From Crassaminicella profunda (GTDB lineage Bacteria; Bacillota; Clostridia; Peptostreptococcales; Thermotaleaceae), in contig NZ_CP082326.1 in assembly GCF_019884785.1 (NCBI RefSeq), positions 2,287,355 through 2,351,354 of the forward strand: a stretch of 64,000 bases of DNA. Direction: 5' to 3'. Position 1 is the stretch's first letter, and each line of letters begins with the position of its first letter. The notes below the pieces were generated by a model. It saw nothing but the letters and a program-made list of their open reading frames with translations. It was not told where the DNA came from and made no database searches. This document shows, one piece after another, positions 1 to 8,602 of the stretch. A program made the translations under genes and the position numbers.

Positions 1-597
1 AGCTCGATTACTTACTGCTCTATTAAACCAATCAATTGCCTCATCATATTTTTTAAGCCTACGATTCAATTCCCCTAACAAATACACTAAAGAAACTTCA
101 TCGAGATTTCCAATGGGTAAGGGCTCATATCGGAAAGCCTCTTCGAAACAATTTACAGCATGTTCAATAAAATCTATTTCTCGCTCTCCATCAATATATC
201 TATATAGCCATGCCAATCTAAGACAAATAGTAGCTAATATTCCCTTTTTTTGATTGATCAATTGGCCACTCAACAATGCTAGTTTGTAAGCCTCAATAGC
301 CTTATAAACGTTTCTTTCATTTCCAAAATCTCTTTGTATCCATTTAGGTGAAAGTTTTGTTGAAATATTTTTTTTCCCTAAAGGGCTTATTTCTTGAAAT
401 ACACTTTCAAGGGAAGCATATCCACAATTAGGACAAACAAAGACTCCATAAAATATGGGGTTTTCTCCATTATAATATACACAAAAATCTGTATCTCTTC
501 TTTCTACTCTAACAGCAGAACTTCTAACTTTCTTAGTATGAAAAATATTCTTACATACAGGACATTGTATCTCCTTGTCGTATAATGCTCCATTCAT
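1..597 (-). CDS. DUF2225 family protein (partial, C-terminus outside window)
   Basis: 199 codons are visible without a stop, running off the left edge. The start ATG at 597 has an AGAGGTG ribosome binding site about 6 bases upstream. The N-terminus carries two Cys pairs, CPVC near residue 12 and CPNC near residue 56, as in a zinc-ribbon. The later part is helical with a TPR-like look. This combination matches the DUF2225 family of Firmicutes, whose biochemical role is not established. It lies downstream of and co-oriented with the VanW-domain gene, 49 bases away, with no terminator seen between, so they may be co-transcribed. Confidence 0.75.
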   Translation of the reverse strand, partial: MNGALYDKEIQCPVCKNIFHTKKVRSSAVRVERRDTDFCVYYNGENPIFYGVFVCPNCGYASLESVFQEISPLGKKNISTKLSPKWIQRDFGNERNVYKAIEAYKLALLSGQLINQKKGILATICLRLAWLYRYIDGEREIDFIEHAVNCFEEAFRYEPLPIGNLDEVSLVYLLGELNRRLKKYDEAIDWFNRAVSNRA

Positions 598-646
598 TGC
601 TTCACCTCTTTAAATCCTGTCTTCACTAGTATGTTCTATACTACAA

Positions 647-2188
647 TTAATCCACATTTTGGGGTGGAGAATCTATTTCTTCTGTATGTTCTATTTCTTC
701 TGTAATATTTTGCTCTAACTCTTGGGGCATATGGTTCAACTCTTCCCCTATTTGTATTTCCTCTGTAGTATTTTCTTCTATATGATTCTCTTCTACATTA
801 TTCATATTAGAAATAGGAAGTTTCTTCGTTCCTTTAACAACAATCTGTTTTTGAGGCTTATAGTAATCTTTTGAAATTTGCTGTTTTTCCAAAAGCTTTC
901 CATTTTCATAAATTAATCTATAGGTAGTAACTTTATATCCATCTCTTCCCTTTTGATCTATTTTTTCTTTTCCTTCAAGCAAATTGGGATCATACCTAAT
1001 TTCTAAAGGTCTTTTTACTATTTCATTTTGCTTACATACAACTCTTACAGTTTTATTATCGGTCTTACGACCATATATTTTAACTGTCAATGAATTATTT
1101 TTCATATAACTTTCTATATAAATAGGTGTATTCAATATATTCTTAAATTTAAAATCTAACACCCCATAGGAAACTGTCGCATCTCTACCTTTTACTACAT
1201 AACTAGAAGGAAGAGTGTGGTTATATCTTTCAACTACTTCTAGATTACCCAGTAACATGGCATTATATAAAGTACTAGATACTTGGCACACGCCTCCTCC
1301 GAGTCCTGGTACTACTTCTCCTTTAAATATTATAGGTGCGTCCTTATAACCTCTTTCCTTACTTCTTGGTCCTACCACTTTATTGAATGAAAAAATTTCC
1401 ATAGGCATTAAAACAACACCATTAATTTCATTTGATGCTAATCTAAGATTTTGAGTTCTTCCTTTTCTACGAATATTGAATATTGTAGTATATTCCCCTA
1501 TCAAATCATGAATCGTACTCAAACTTTCTGAAGTAATCTGAGGGGAAATGGTTTCAACAGGAAGTTCTATTATCATTTCATTTTCAAATTTATTTTTTAC
1601 CAATTCCTCTTCTAAAAGAGACTTGGTTTTTTCTACATTTAGTTGTTGGCCAATGGCCTCATCCGTAATAATAAATTTTCCATTTTTTCTAAAAATCGTA
1701 GCATCTTTGAATGGTTGATTCATGTCATGCTGAATATTATATATTACACCATCTATTTTTTTATGATCATAAATAGGTGCTAAACTTATATTGTAAGGTG
1801 CAGTATATAAAGAAAGAATTTCTTGCAATCTTTCAAAATAATTTCCTTCTCTTCCTATTTTATAGGCCTCATTCACAACACTCGTATAATCAAAGCTATA
1901 TCCAATATCACTATTATTTGTATGCCAAACCTTATCTCCATATCTAAAATGAATTTGTCCATCTACTATTAAATCATCAAAATGATTTTGGACTTTTTTC
2001 TGAGCTTCTGTAGTAGACAAACCTCCCACATCTAAATTTTCTATCATCACACCGTCATAAATAGTGTCTCTATAAAGCAAAAAAAACCCTATAGCCGTAG
2101 TAAAAATAAGAAAACTTAATAAAACAATAATTAGTCCAATACTAGCATTTGATTTTTTCACTTGATCTTTTCCTTTTGGATCCAACAA
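647..2188 (-). CDS. VanW family protein with peptidoglycan-binding-like and G5-like regions
   Basis: 513 residues. A single N-terminal membrane anchor (about residues 17-40) is followed by a PG_binding_4-type region (about 70-220), the VanW domain (about 240-380, with the conserved GGGVCQVSSTLYNA stretch) and a G5-like segment. The C-terminal tail is Glu-rich and low complexity. Such proteins are cell-surface proteins of sporulating Firmicutes. The VanW name comes from a vancomycin cluster, but the domain alone does not indicate resistance. The start is a TTG (2188 or 2185) behind AAAGGGGGAAG. That binding site is complementary to the C-rich patch of the candidate small RNA transcribed away from it at 2361. 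Confidence 0.85.
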   Translation of the reverse strand: MLDPKGKDQVKKSNASIGLIIVLLSFLIFTTAIGFFLLYRDTIYDGVMIENLDVGGLSTTEAQKKVQNHFDDLIVDGQIHFRYGDKVWHTNNSDIGYSFDYTSVVNEAYKIGREGNYFERLQEILSLYTAPYNISLAPIYDHKKIDGVIYNIQHDMNQPFKDATIFRKNGKFIITDEAIGQQLNVEKTKSLLEEELVKNKFENEMIIELPVETISPQITSESLSTIHDLIGEYTTIFNIRRKGRTQNLRLASNEINGVVLMPMEIFSFNKVVGPRSKERGYKDAPIIFKGEVVPGLGGGVCQVSSTLYNAMLLGNLEVVERYNHTLPSSYVVKGRDATVSYGVLDFKFKNILNTPIYIESYMKNNSLTVKIYGRKTDNKTVRVVCKQNEIVKRPLEIRYDPNLLEGKEKIDQKGRDGYKVTTYRLIYENGKLLEKQQISKDYYKPQKQIVVKGTKKLPISNMNNVEENHIEENTTEEIQIGEELNHMPQELEQNITEEIEHTEEIDSPPQNVD

Positions 2189-2326
2189 ACTTCCCCCTTT
2201 GGTACACTTTGTTACAAAATCTTATAGTGTATTTTATTATATTATAAAAGCCTATATGCCAAATATGCACCACATTTACTTAAATAGTGTATCATAAGTT
2301 TTTAGCATTTACTACCAATATCAATT

Positions 2327-2355
2327 TTGTCACATTTTTTTCGTACATGCATAAT
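2327..2355 (+). promoter_or_regulatory. sigma-A-type promoter for candidate small RNA
   Basis: TTGTCA at 2327-2332, a 17-base spacer and CATAAT at 2350-2355. Each hexamer has one mismatch to consensus and the spacing is ideal. A start point near 2361 is predicted. Confidence 0.55.
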
Positions 2356-2360
2356 ATGTA

Positions 2361-2425
2361 GTGGACATGGATCCACAGTTTGTTTTCCCCCTTTTATTGA
2401 TGGAGGGAGTTTACTCCCTCCTTTT
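2361..2425 (+). ncRNA. candidate C-rich small RNA with intrinsic terminator
   Basis: About 65 nt. A 5' hairpin (GTGGA 2361-2365 with TCCAC 2372-2376) is followed by an unpaired U/C-rich stretch containing TTCCCCCTTT at 2385-2394. A 9-bp terminator stem follows (2402-2410 with 2413-2421) and then TTTT. A promoter sits at the right distance upstream and no plausible reading frame is present. The C-rich single strand resembles the seed of Firmicute small RNAs that pair with ribosome binding sites. The identical string occurs opposite the VanW-gene binding site at 2191-2200. Function is inferred; I do not recognise an RNA family. Confidence 0.5.
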
Positions 2426-2483
2426 CTAAAATATAGGAATACTTTTCATTCTTCTACATATATTATTATTGAAGAATCATTAT

Positions 2484-2558
<75 letters not shown>

Positions 2559-2566
2559 AAAAAACG

Positions 2567-2596
2567 ACTAGAGAACACTCTCTAGTTATTTTTTTT
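2567..2596. terminator. bidirectional terminator between tRNA-fMet and the FtsA-like gene
   Basis: Stem ACTAGAG (2567-2573) with CTCTAGT (2580-2586), T-run on the plus strand from 2587. On the minus strand the same stem is followed by TCGTTTTTTT. The stem contains the stop codon of the convergent FtsA-like gene. Confidence 0.85.
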
Positions 2597-4618
2597 CCAA
2601 TAGATCTCTATTTTATCTCCATTTTTTATTTGATCTGTATAACCTACTTTTTTACCATTTAGTTTCATAATAAGACTTCCCTTTACTTTTGTTCTATCAA
2701 AATTAAAATAATCAAAAACATCTACAAAAATAAGGGCCCTTTTTTTCTTGGGTATCTCGACTGTCTGTTCATTTACAATAACTTTAATTTTAGTATCCTC
2801 TATTATATTGTCACTATGTTTATTTTCATTAAATGCTATTTCTTTAAGGGATGTTTCTTTCTTTTTCTCTAAAGTAACAATTTCATCTTTATGATTCAAT
2901 ATACAATTTTTTTCAACTTCTACTCCATTTACATGTACAATTGTTTTTTTATCATCTATATTAAATCTTTTCAAAAAATCCTCTACTGTATGAATTTCCA
3001 CAAATGTTATAGCATCTCCATCTATGATTTCATAATCCATAGGAGTCTCTTTTCCATTTACCAATAATTTATTGATCAAATTAATATCTAAGCCATTAAA
3101 ATTTACACCATGTATATCTTTTATCAAATCTTTTAATGAAAGGACCGCATCTACTCCATCAACAGCTCCTTCAACCTTAATTTGATCTTTATGATGAATT
3201 TCCTCATCAAGACTACTAAGTTGTCCATTTAAGTAAATTTTTGCTGGTTCCCCAAAATTTCCTTTTATACTCTTCATTTGTCCATTCACAGAAATGTTTA
3301 AGTTTTTTCCTCTTCTAGCGATCAATCTTTTCGCATTAATACCTGCTCTAATCAATGCGTCCGATACAAAAAGCCTTTTGGCATTAAATAATTTTATAAT
3401 ATCTTCATTGACACTTACTTCTATAAAATTATCGTCTCGTTCCTTTACACTAATAAGACCTATACCAATAGGTGTAATAAATTCAGGTCCTTCAAGTTTT
3501 TTACATAAAAATTCCATGTTCTCAATAATTTCAGTACCTCTAACAACTACTCTTTCTGGTCTTAATCCTAATTGATCAGCTAAATATTTTGTCAAAGTAG
3601 GGATTTGACTTCCACCACCTATACAAAACACAGCACTTGGCGATTTTCCATTATATTGAATAATTTTTTCTGCAATCTCAGCGGCAAGACTTTCAATAAC
3701 ATGAAATATTTTTTCTACAATTTCTTCCGTAGTTAAAGTATAGGATATTCCTACAATATCTTCAAAGTTATGGCTATCCTTATTATTTAATTCAATTTTT
3801 AACTTTTCAGCACTATCAAAATCCAATAAAAATTCCTTAGCAATTGCCTCTGTAATTTCATCTCCTGCAACAGATGCCATAGCATAAGAAACAACAGTTC
3901 CATCTTGGGTTATAGCTATATCTGATGTTCCTGCTCCTATATCAACCAATGCTAAATTTAATAATCTGAGTTTAGGAGGAATAGCAACATGAATAGCTGC
4001 AATAGGCTCAAGAGTCAAATGAACAACTTCTAATCCAATCTTATTCATCACAGAATATAAACTATCTACAACAATCTGGGGTAAAAAAGTAGCTAAAATA
4101 TCTGCATCAATTTTATCGCCCCTATGTCCTTTTAGAGATGTTATCATACTATCATTTAAAAAATAATTTACTACTGTATATCCAACACAATAGTATTTTG
4201 TATCTTTACTTTTCACCTCTTGCTCTAGGATTTCTTGTGCTTTTTGTATTCCTTCAATTTCTAAACTATCAATAATCCCTTTACCAATTTCTTTTGTATG
4301 ATCAATTTCTCTACGAACTTGAACTCTACAAGTTTTTAAAGCTCTCCCAGCAGCTGCAATAGCCACCTCTGTTAGCTTAATTCCTAATCTGTTTTCAAGC
4401 TTTTCTTTTACTTGTTTTGCAACCTGCGCAACCTTATCAATATCATGTATTTGTCCATCATACATAGCACGGCTTGAATATTCCATCATCTCAACATCTA
4501 TGACCATAAATTTTTCGTCTTCTTTTTTTGCAATGATTCCTACAACACTTTTTGTACCAATATCCAATGAAAAAACAATTTCATGTGGACTTATTTGGGC
4601 CAATGCAGACTCCATCAT
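2582..4618 (-). CDS. FtsA/PilM-like actin-fold ATPase with extended C-terminus
   Basis: 678 residues, much longer than true FtsA (about 420). The actin-type ATPase region (about residues 15-390) has the phosphate-1 motif FSLDIGTKSV, the phosphate-2 motif LVDIGAGTSD and an adenosine motif CIGGGSQIP. About 280 further residues carry several degenerate repeats of the type VNG...GDxI (for example VNGKETP...DGDAITF and LNGKKVG...NGDKIEI), suggesting small beta-rich modules. Clostridial homologues are named FtsA-domain or PilM-like proteins; role unproven. The ATG at 4618 is chosen because AGAGGTG lies 6 bases upstream; a TTG 18 bases earlier has no binding site. Confidence 0.8.
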   Translation of the reverse strand: MMESALAQISPHEIVFSLDIGTKSVVGIIAKKEDEKFMVIDVEMMEYSSRAMYDGQIHDIDKVAQVAKQVKEKLENRLGIKLTEVAIAAAGRALKTCRVQVRREIDHTKEIGKGIIDSLEIEGIQKAQEILEQEVKSKDTKYYCVGYTVVNYFLNDSMITSLKGHRGDKIDADILATFLPQIVVDSLYSVMNKIGLEVVHLTLEPIAAIHVAIPPKLRLLNLALVDIGAGTSDIAITQDGTVVSYAMASVAGDEITEAIAKEFLLDFDSAEKLKIELNNKDSHNFEDIVGISYTLTTEEIVEKIFHVIESLAAEIAEKIIQYNGKSPSAVFCIGGGSQIPTLTKYLADQLGLRPERVVVRGTEIIENMEFLCKKLEGPEFITPIGIGLISVKERDDNFIEVSVNEDIIKLFNAKRLFVSDALIRAGINAKRLIARRGKNLNISVNGQMKSIKGNFGEPAKIYLNGQLSSLDEEIHHKDQIKVEGAVDGVDAVLSLKDLIKDIHGVNFNGLDINLINKLLVNGKETPMDYEIIDGDAITFVEIHTVEDFLKRFNIDDKKTIVHVNGVEVEKNCILNHKDEIVTLEKKKETSLKEIAFNENKHSDNIIEDTKIKVIVNEQTVEIPKKKRALIFVDVFDYFNFDRTKVKGSLIMKLNGKKVGYTDQIKNGDKIEIYWKKNN

Positions 4619-4728
4619 CTTTCGCACCTCTTTCAAATATCAACCTTCACCTTTCTATATATTATATTCTACATAATTTTACATTTTCCTCTTTTCAACA
4701 ACATCTATTCTCTATCTCTATTATATCA

Positions 4729-4753
4729 AAAACTCCGGAATAACCGGAGTTTT
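4729..4753 (-). terminator. terminator after second thioredoxin gene
   Basis: Perfect stem AACTCCGG/CCGGAGTT with a 5-base loop, followed on the minus strand by TTTTGA. It overlaps the stop codon of the thioredoxin gene. Confidence 0.85.
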
Positions 4754-5069
4754 ACAAAATTTTCTCAATCATATTTTCAATATTCGTTTTTGTTGCTTCT
4801 TCCTTTGTTACTTCATCAATTTTCTCCCCATCTTTATATAACGCAACAGTTGGAAGTCCTAAAATTTTTTGTGATATAGCTAATCTTCTAGCTTTTGCCG
4901 TGTTCAGTTTCGTAAATTTTATCTTCCCTTCATACTTCACTGCAAGTGCTTCTACATCTGGCATTAAAGCCATACAAGGCTGACATCCATCACACCAATA
5001 ATCAACAATAACATACTCATTTGCTTCTAACACTTCTGTTTGAAAAGTTTCTTTACCAACTGCTAGCAT
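4752..5069 (-). CDS. trxA: thioredoxin, glycine-reductase type (second copy)
   Basis: 105 residues of thioredoxin fold with the unusual active site GCQPC in place of the classical WCGPC, plus an extra Cys just before it (WCDGCQPC). The cis-Pro region GLPTVALY is intact. It is clearly a paralogue of the thioredoxin at 8603-8923, both beginning MLAV and sharing KARRLAI. The ATG at 5069 has AAGGGAGG 8 bases upstream; an upstream in-frame ATG does not. It follows grdD after a terminator, so it may have its own promoter or depend on read-through. It probably donates electrons to the Grd selenoprotein or to peroxidases; which of the two copies serves which partner is unknown. Confidence 0.88.
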   Translation of the reverse strand: MLAVGKETFQTEVLEANEYVIVDYWCDGCQPCMALMPDVEALAVKYEGKIKFTKLNTAKARRLAISQKILGLPTVALYKDGEKIDEVTKEEATKTNIENMIEKIL

Positions 5070-5147
5070 ATTTTGGCCTCCCTTAATAAACATTTAATCA
5101 TTTAAAATTAATATGCCATATTCTTCTTTTTTTATTTATTCTACAAA

Positions 5148-5187
5148 AATAAAGAGAATCCTTTTCCAATAAAAAGAATTCTCTTAT
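5148..5187 (-). terminator. terminator after grdD
   Basis: Outer stem AAGAGAAT (5152-5159) with ATTCTCTT (5178-5185), inner pairing CTTTT/AAAAG, then TATTTTTG on the minus strand. It closes the trxB-trxA-grdA-grdC-grdD unit. Confidence 0.75.
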
Positions 5188-5211
5188 TATATGTTAACAA
5201 TTTAGAAGTGT

Positions 5212-6399
5212 TTAACAAATATCTCCTTCATTTGCAACAAAACCTGCTTTTGCTAAGATATTTGTTCCTTGATCTAGCTTTTCTTCATTTACAAGAACAA
5301 TTGGACCTGTACATCCCATTCCACTTTCTGCATAGACTCCATTTTTCCATAATACCTTTACAGCATCTTCTAAATCCATTATATCGATTCCAGATATAGC
5401 TCCTGTTACTACTTCTTTTGGTGGTGCAATCACTTCTTCATCACTTTCTGATGATTTTTTATTGTCTTTCGTTAATCCTTCTAATATTTCTTCTAGCTTT
5501 GCCTTCTTGGCTTTTTCGTATTCTTCCTTTGCTACTTTTGTAATTTTTCCTTTTGCTACCTTTGCTGCATAGCTTAATGCATTGGCAACTACTGGAGACC
5601 CTGAAGCTCTTGATAGGATAAGAATAATTCTGTCATAATCTTCTCCTACCCCTGGACCATATCCATAGCCTACTCCTTCGTAACTTCCTCCTGTTGTAAA
5701 GGATGAAAATACTTTCATCATAATATTTCCTGTAAGAGTATCGTTTACCATTACATCAGCTGTTCCACCTAGAAGATCATTTCCTCTCATTACGGCTCCG
5801 CCGTCTGCTCTCATGGATTCAGCAAAGTTAATTTTGTATCCATTACTACTTAATTCCTTTAATGCTCTTTCTACTTGTCTTGCTCCATCTAAATTTAAAA
5901 TCCCTACTGTTGGATCTTCTATCCCCATAGCTTTTGCTGTGATAATTCCATACAATGCATTTTTCACCATAGCTTCTGTTCTATGAGCTGAGGAGGTTCC
6001 TGTTGTTGTTGCTAAGAACATTTCTTTCCCAAATCCTGGTGTAACTACTCTTCCTACTGTTGATACTCCTATTGGGAAATTATAGTGCATTGTTACACAT
6101 GCGTCTATATATCCACTATCTAATAATTCTTCCATTTTTTTATGCATTTCTTCTTCTGATGCTACTTCTGCAACTTCTAAATCCGTTTCAACCTTCGGTC
6201 CAATAAGGACAATATCAAAACCTTCTCCTCTTTTGTCTGCTATTTCTGCACCCTTTACTAAGTTTTCTACTCCATGTTCACTACCTAATATGGTCAGACC
6301 TACCTTTATCTTTTCTCCAAATTCACCTGTTTTTAAAGCATCAGCAATTTCCATAAAGGTGTTTCCTATTATTTGTTTTACTGCTCTTTTTTGTCCCAT
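5212..6399 (-). CDS. grdD: glycine/sarcosine/betaine reductase complex C, alpha subunit
   Basis: 395 residues, a PlsX-like (phosphate acyltransferase) fold. With GrdC it takes the carboxymethyl-selenoether from GrdA and releases acetyl phosphate, which yields ATP through acetate kinase. Family features visible: the LGSEHG and IGPKVE blocks near the N-terminus, a Gly-rich GVGYGYGPGVGED segment, and the conserved late cysteine in SGMGCTGPI near residue 370. The segment around residue 310-325 is a Ser/Asp/Glu linker. ATG at 6399 has AGGGGGG upstream. It begins 11 bases after grdC, consistent with co-translation. Confidence 0.95.
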   Translation of the reverse strand: MGQKRAVKQIIGNTFMEIADALKTGEFGEKIKVGLTILGSEHGVENLVKGAEIADKRGEGFDIVLIGPKVETDLEVAEVASEEEMHKKMEELLDSGYIDACVTMHYNFPIGVSTVGRVVTPGFGKEMFLATTTGTSSAHRTEAMVKNALYGIITAKAMGIEDPTVGILNLDGARQVERALKELSSNGYKINFAESMRADGGAVMRGNDLLGGTADVMVNDTLTGNIMMKVFSSFTTGGSYEGVGYGYGPGVGEDYDRIILILSRASGSPVVANALSYAAKVAKGKITKVAKEEYEKAKKAKLEEILEGLTKDNKKSSESDEEVIAPPKEVVTGAISGIDIMDLEDAVKVLWKNGVYAESGMGCTGPIVLVNEEKLDQGTNILAKAGFVANEGDIC

Positions 6400-6410
6400 G
6401 ATAATCCCCC

Positions 6411-7943
6411 CTATTCCTTTAGTAGATGGGATGCGAAATCTTTCATAGCCTCCGCTATCATATTTTTTATTTCTTCTTTTGATACACCTACAGACTCTTC
6501 TTCTCCTTGATTCCTTTCAAGAACTACAGATACACCATCAAATAGATTTGTCATTCTTCCTAGGAATAAACTTCCCTTTCCTACAACCATGGCTCTATTC
6601 AATTCCCCATTTGTTAAATCTTCTCTTGCAAATCCTAAATAAGGTACTCCTGATGGAATATGTCCTTGAGTTGGTGCCCATCCTGGCATACCATGTTTTT
6701 CTACAAAACCTTTTAATTCTTTTCTTTCTAATTCTTTTCTCTTAACTCCTAAAGCACCAATCATTTTATAGTTAGCTTCTGGTACATCTCCTGCTCCTGC
6801 TGGTTTTGTAATATCTGGGTTTTGCATTTCAACAGAATATTTATCAATATCTGTAATCTTTAGGCCACCCTTATCAAGAGGTGCAGTAACTAGTGATGTT
6901 ATAACTGCTTGAGGAGATGATCCTGTTCCTACTGTATGTCTTCCTACTAAGTCTGTTCTAATGATTGGGTTTACCCCATCATTTTTACTGATAAGGATTG
7001 CAAATGCACCTACTACATCTTCTAATACAGGCAATTCTTTTTTTACATGGTCTTTTCCGTTCATTCCAAGTTTTGCTGTAGCTCCACCTGCTACGATGAC
7101 AACATTCTCATAAGTTCCTGCCTTTACAAGAGATGCTGCTTGAATAAGAGCATGAGTTGGTGCTGCACAGAATCCTCTTGTATCTGAACCTGTTGCATTA
7201 ATAGCTCCTGAACACTCTGCTATAGCTTTTGCAAAGTTTCCACCACCTCTTTGGTTCATATCTCCACAAGCTTCTTCTGAACACTCTATGACATAATCAA
7301 TATCCGCCACATTTAAATTATTTTTATCTATAAGATGTTTAAAGGCAATAACCCCTGAAGCTTTTACTACTAGGTTTTCAAAAAGGATATGTGCAGTTAA
7401 GTTTACATCTACATCATGAGCTCTTTTTACACACCCTACTAATTTTCCTTCATGGTAAAGAGCTTCTGCATGCTGCTCATTGATAAATTTCTCAATCTCA
7501 GCTAACTCTTCTCCTTCTTTTAACTTCTCTACTTCTTCTTTAAATAATGGATGACTTCCTATTTTCTCTTTTAATGTTTGTGTAAATCCTTTTTCTATTT
7601 TCACAAGATCAAATGCATCTACAATTTTAATAAGCGCAATGAATTCATCTTGTGGCATAATTTCTCCAAATCTTCCAAAACGATCCTTGCACTTAGCATC
7701 TTGACTGCACCAAGGTAAATCATATTCTCTTAAATCCTCTGGATTCATATTTCCTATGTATACTTGGTTTGGCGCATAATTTAAAACCTCTTCATAACTT
7801 CTAATGTGCTCTGGTAATTTTTTAAGATATTCTGAATCAGGATTTGTAATTCTTTCTGTGGTTTGGGTTGTTCCATTATGGATAATCATATCCGGTGTAT
7901 ATACTAATGCATATCCTGCACCTTTTATTACTGGAAAACTCAT
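6411..7943 (-). CDS. grdC: glycine/sarcosine/betaine reductase complex C, beta subunit
   Basis: 510 residues with a thiolase/FabH-like fold. It partners GrdD in forming acetyl phosphate from the GrdA-bound thio/selenoester. The cysteine in DTRGFCAAPTHAL near residue 255 fits the nucleophile position of the family. The start is the ATG at 7943 (MSFPVIKGAG), with TGGAGGTGG immediately upstream; the longer open frame merely reads through a hairpin. It follows grdA across a 116-base gap containing a perfect palindrome at 7968-7995. Confidence 0.95.
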   Translation of the reverse strand: MSFPVIKGAGYALVYTPDMIIHNGTTQTTERITNPDSEYLKKLPEHIRSYEEVLNYAPNQVYIGNMNPEDLREYDLPWCSQDAKCKDRFGRFGEIMPQDEFIALIKIVDAFDLVKIEKGFTQTLKEKIGSHPLFKEEVEKLKEGEELAEIEKFINEQHAEALYHEGKLVGCVKRAHDVDVNLTAHILFENLVVKASGVIAFKHLIDKNNLNVADIDYVIECSEEACGDMNQRGGGNFAKAIAECSGAINATGSDTRGFCAAPTHALIQAASLVKAGTYENVVIVAGGATAKLGMNGKDHVKKELPVLEDVVGAFAILISKNDGVNPIIRTDLVGRHTVGTGSSPQAVITSLVTAPLDKGGLKITDIDKYSVEMQNPDITKPAGAGDVPEANYKMIGALGVKRKELERKELKGFVEKHGMPGWAPTQGHIPSGVPYLGFAREDLTNGELNRAMVVGKGSLFLGRMTNLFDGVSVVLERNQGEEESVGVSKEEIKNMIAEAMKDFASHLLKE

Positions 7944-7967
7944 TTTTCCACCTCCATATAATTTGAA

Positions 7968-7995
7968 TAAATGGGTGATAGCTATCACCCATTTA
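7968..7995. promoter_or_regulatory. perfect 28-base palindrome between grdA and grdC
   Basis: TAAATGGGTGATAG (7968-7981) and its exact complement (7982-7995). It lies about 65 bases after the grdA stop and 25 bases before the grdC start, without a strong T-run. An intercistronic processing, stabilising or attenuating hairpin is more likely than a full terminator, as the operon continues. Confidence 0.7.
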
Positions 7996-8059
7996 TCTTT
8001 CAGTCTTTATTATAATTAAAACCTACAAATTTTATTTCCTTTTTCTTAAATAAATTTCA

Positions 8060-8530
8060 TTAAAATTTACAAAATTCATCTCTGATAGAGCTCATTTCTT
8101 CAATGATCTCATCTACCTCAAGAACCATTTCCATCATGCCAATTTGGTCCTCGTATACTTCTGCATCTACAGCTTCTTTAATTTCTGGTTCTACTACATG
8201 ATATACTCTGAGTCCTAACTGAACTCCTGCTAATGGACCTGCAAAAGTAGGGTCTCCATTTGTTACAGTTTCAGCAGCTAAGCCTGCAGCTTCTGCTTCT
8301 GCTGCTCCTAAAAGTACTAGCATATTTTCTGCACCATACTTTTCTGTTAATGTTTTTACCCTATTTTGATTTTCTAAGTCCATTGCTCCTGCAGCGGTTC
8401 AGACAAAGCATTCAGTAGAAGAGAATACTACTTCTGCACCTGTGCCCTTTAGGCATTCCTCTACAGCAGGACCTGGTATACCATCTCTGTCACCAACAAT
8501 GATGACTTTTTTACCATCTAAAATACTCAT
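8060..8530 (-). CDS. grdA: glycine/sarcosine/betaine reductase selenoprotein A
   Basis: 156 residues with one in-frame TGA at 8399-8401 read as selenocysteine 44, in the redox motif CFVU. Both the position and the CxxU motif are those known for GrdA. The small acidic protein carries the carboxymethyl group as a Se-ether between substrate-specific component B and component C, and is re-reduced by thioredoxin. ATG at 8530 follows GGTGGTAACC. Translating only from an internal ATG would lose the active site. A SECIS-type hairpin begins one base after the TGA. Hairpins flank the gene on both sides (7968-7995 and 8571-8592). Confidence 0.97.
8380..8397 (-). promoter_or_regulatory. SECIS element of grdA
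   Basis: On the minus strand CCGCTGC, loop AGGA, GCAATGG: six of seven positions pair (one G-T, one mismatch). It starts one base after the TGA Sec codon, within the coding sequence, as expected for SelB-dependent bacterial SECIS elements. Confidence 0.65.
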
Positions 8531-8570
8531 GGTTACCACCCTTTCTCATAATTTTTTATTTATATAATTT

Positions 8571-8592
8571 ACTTTTGGCATCCTGCCAAAGT
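8571..8592 (-). promoter_or_regulatory. hairpin between trxA and grdA
   Basis: ACTTTGGCA, three-base loop, TGCCAAAAGT on the minus strand, about 40 bases before the grdA start. No following T-run, so it is read as an intercistronic structure rather than a terminator. Confidence 0.55.
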
Positions 8593-8602
8593 AGATTATA
8601 AA

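Noticed and set aside
647-2188. Vancomycin resistance determinant
   Set aside because: A VanW domain alone is widespread in clostridial surface proteins; no vanHAX-type ligase or dehydrogenase genes are present.
8060-8383. Short GrdA starting at the internal ATG, implying an upstream stop or pseudogene
   Set aside because: The TGA is the known Sec44 codon in CFVU with a SECIS hairpin and a proper upstream start at 8530.
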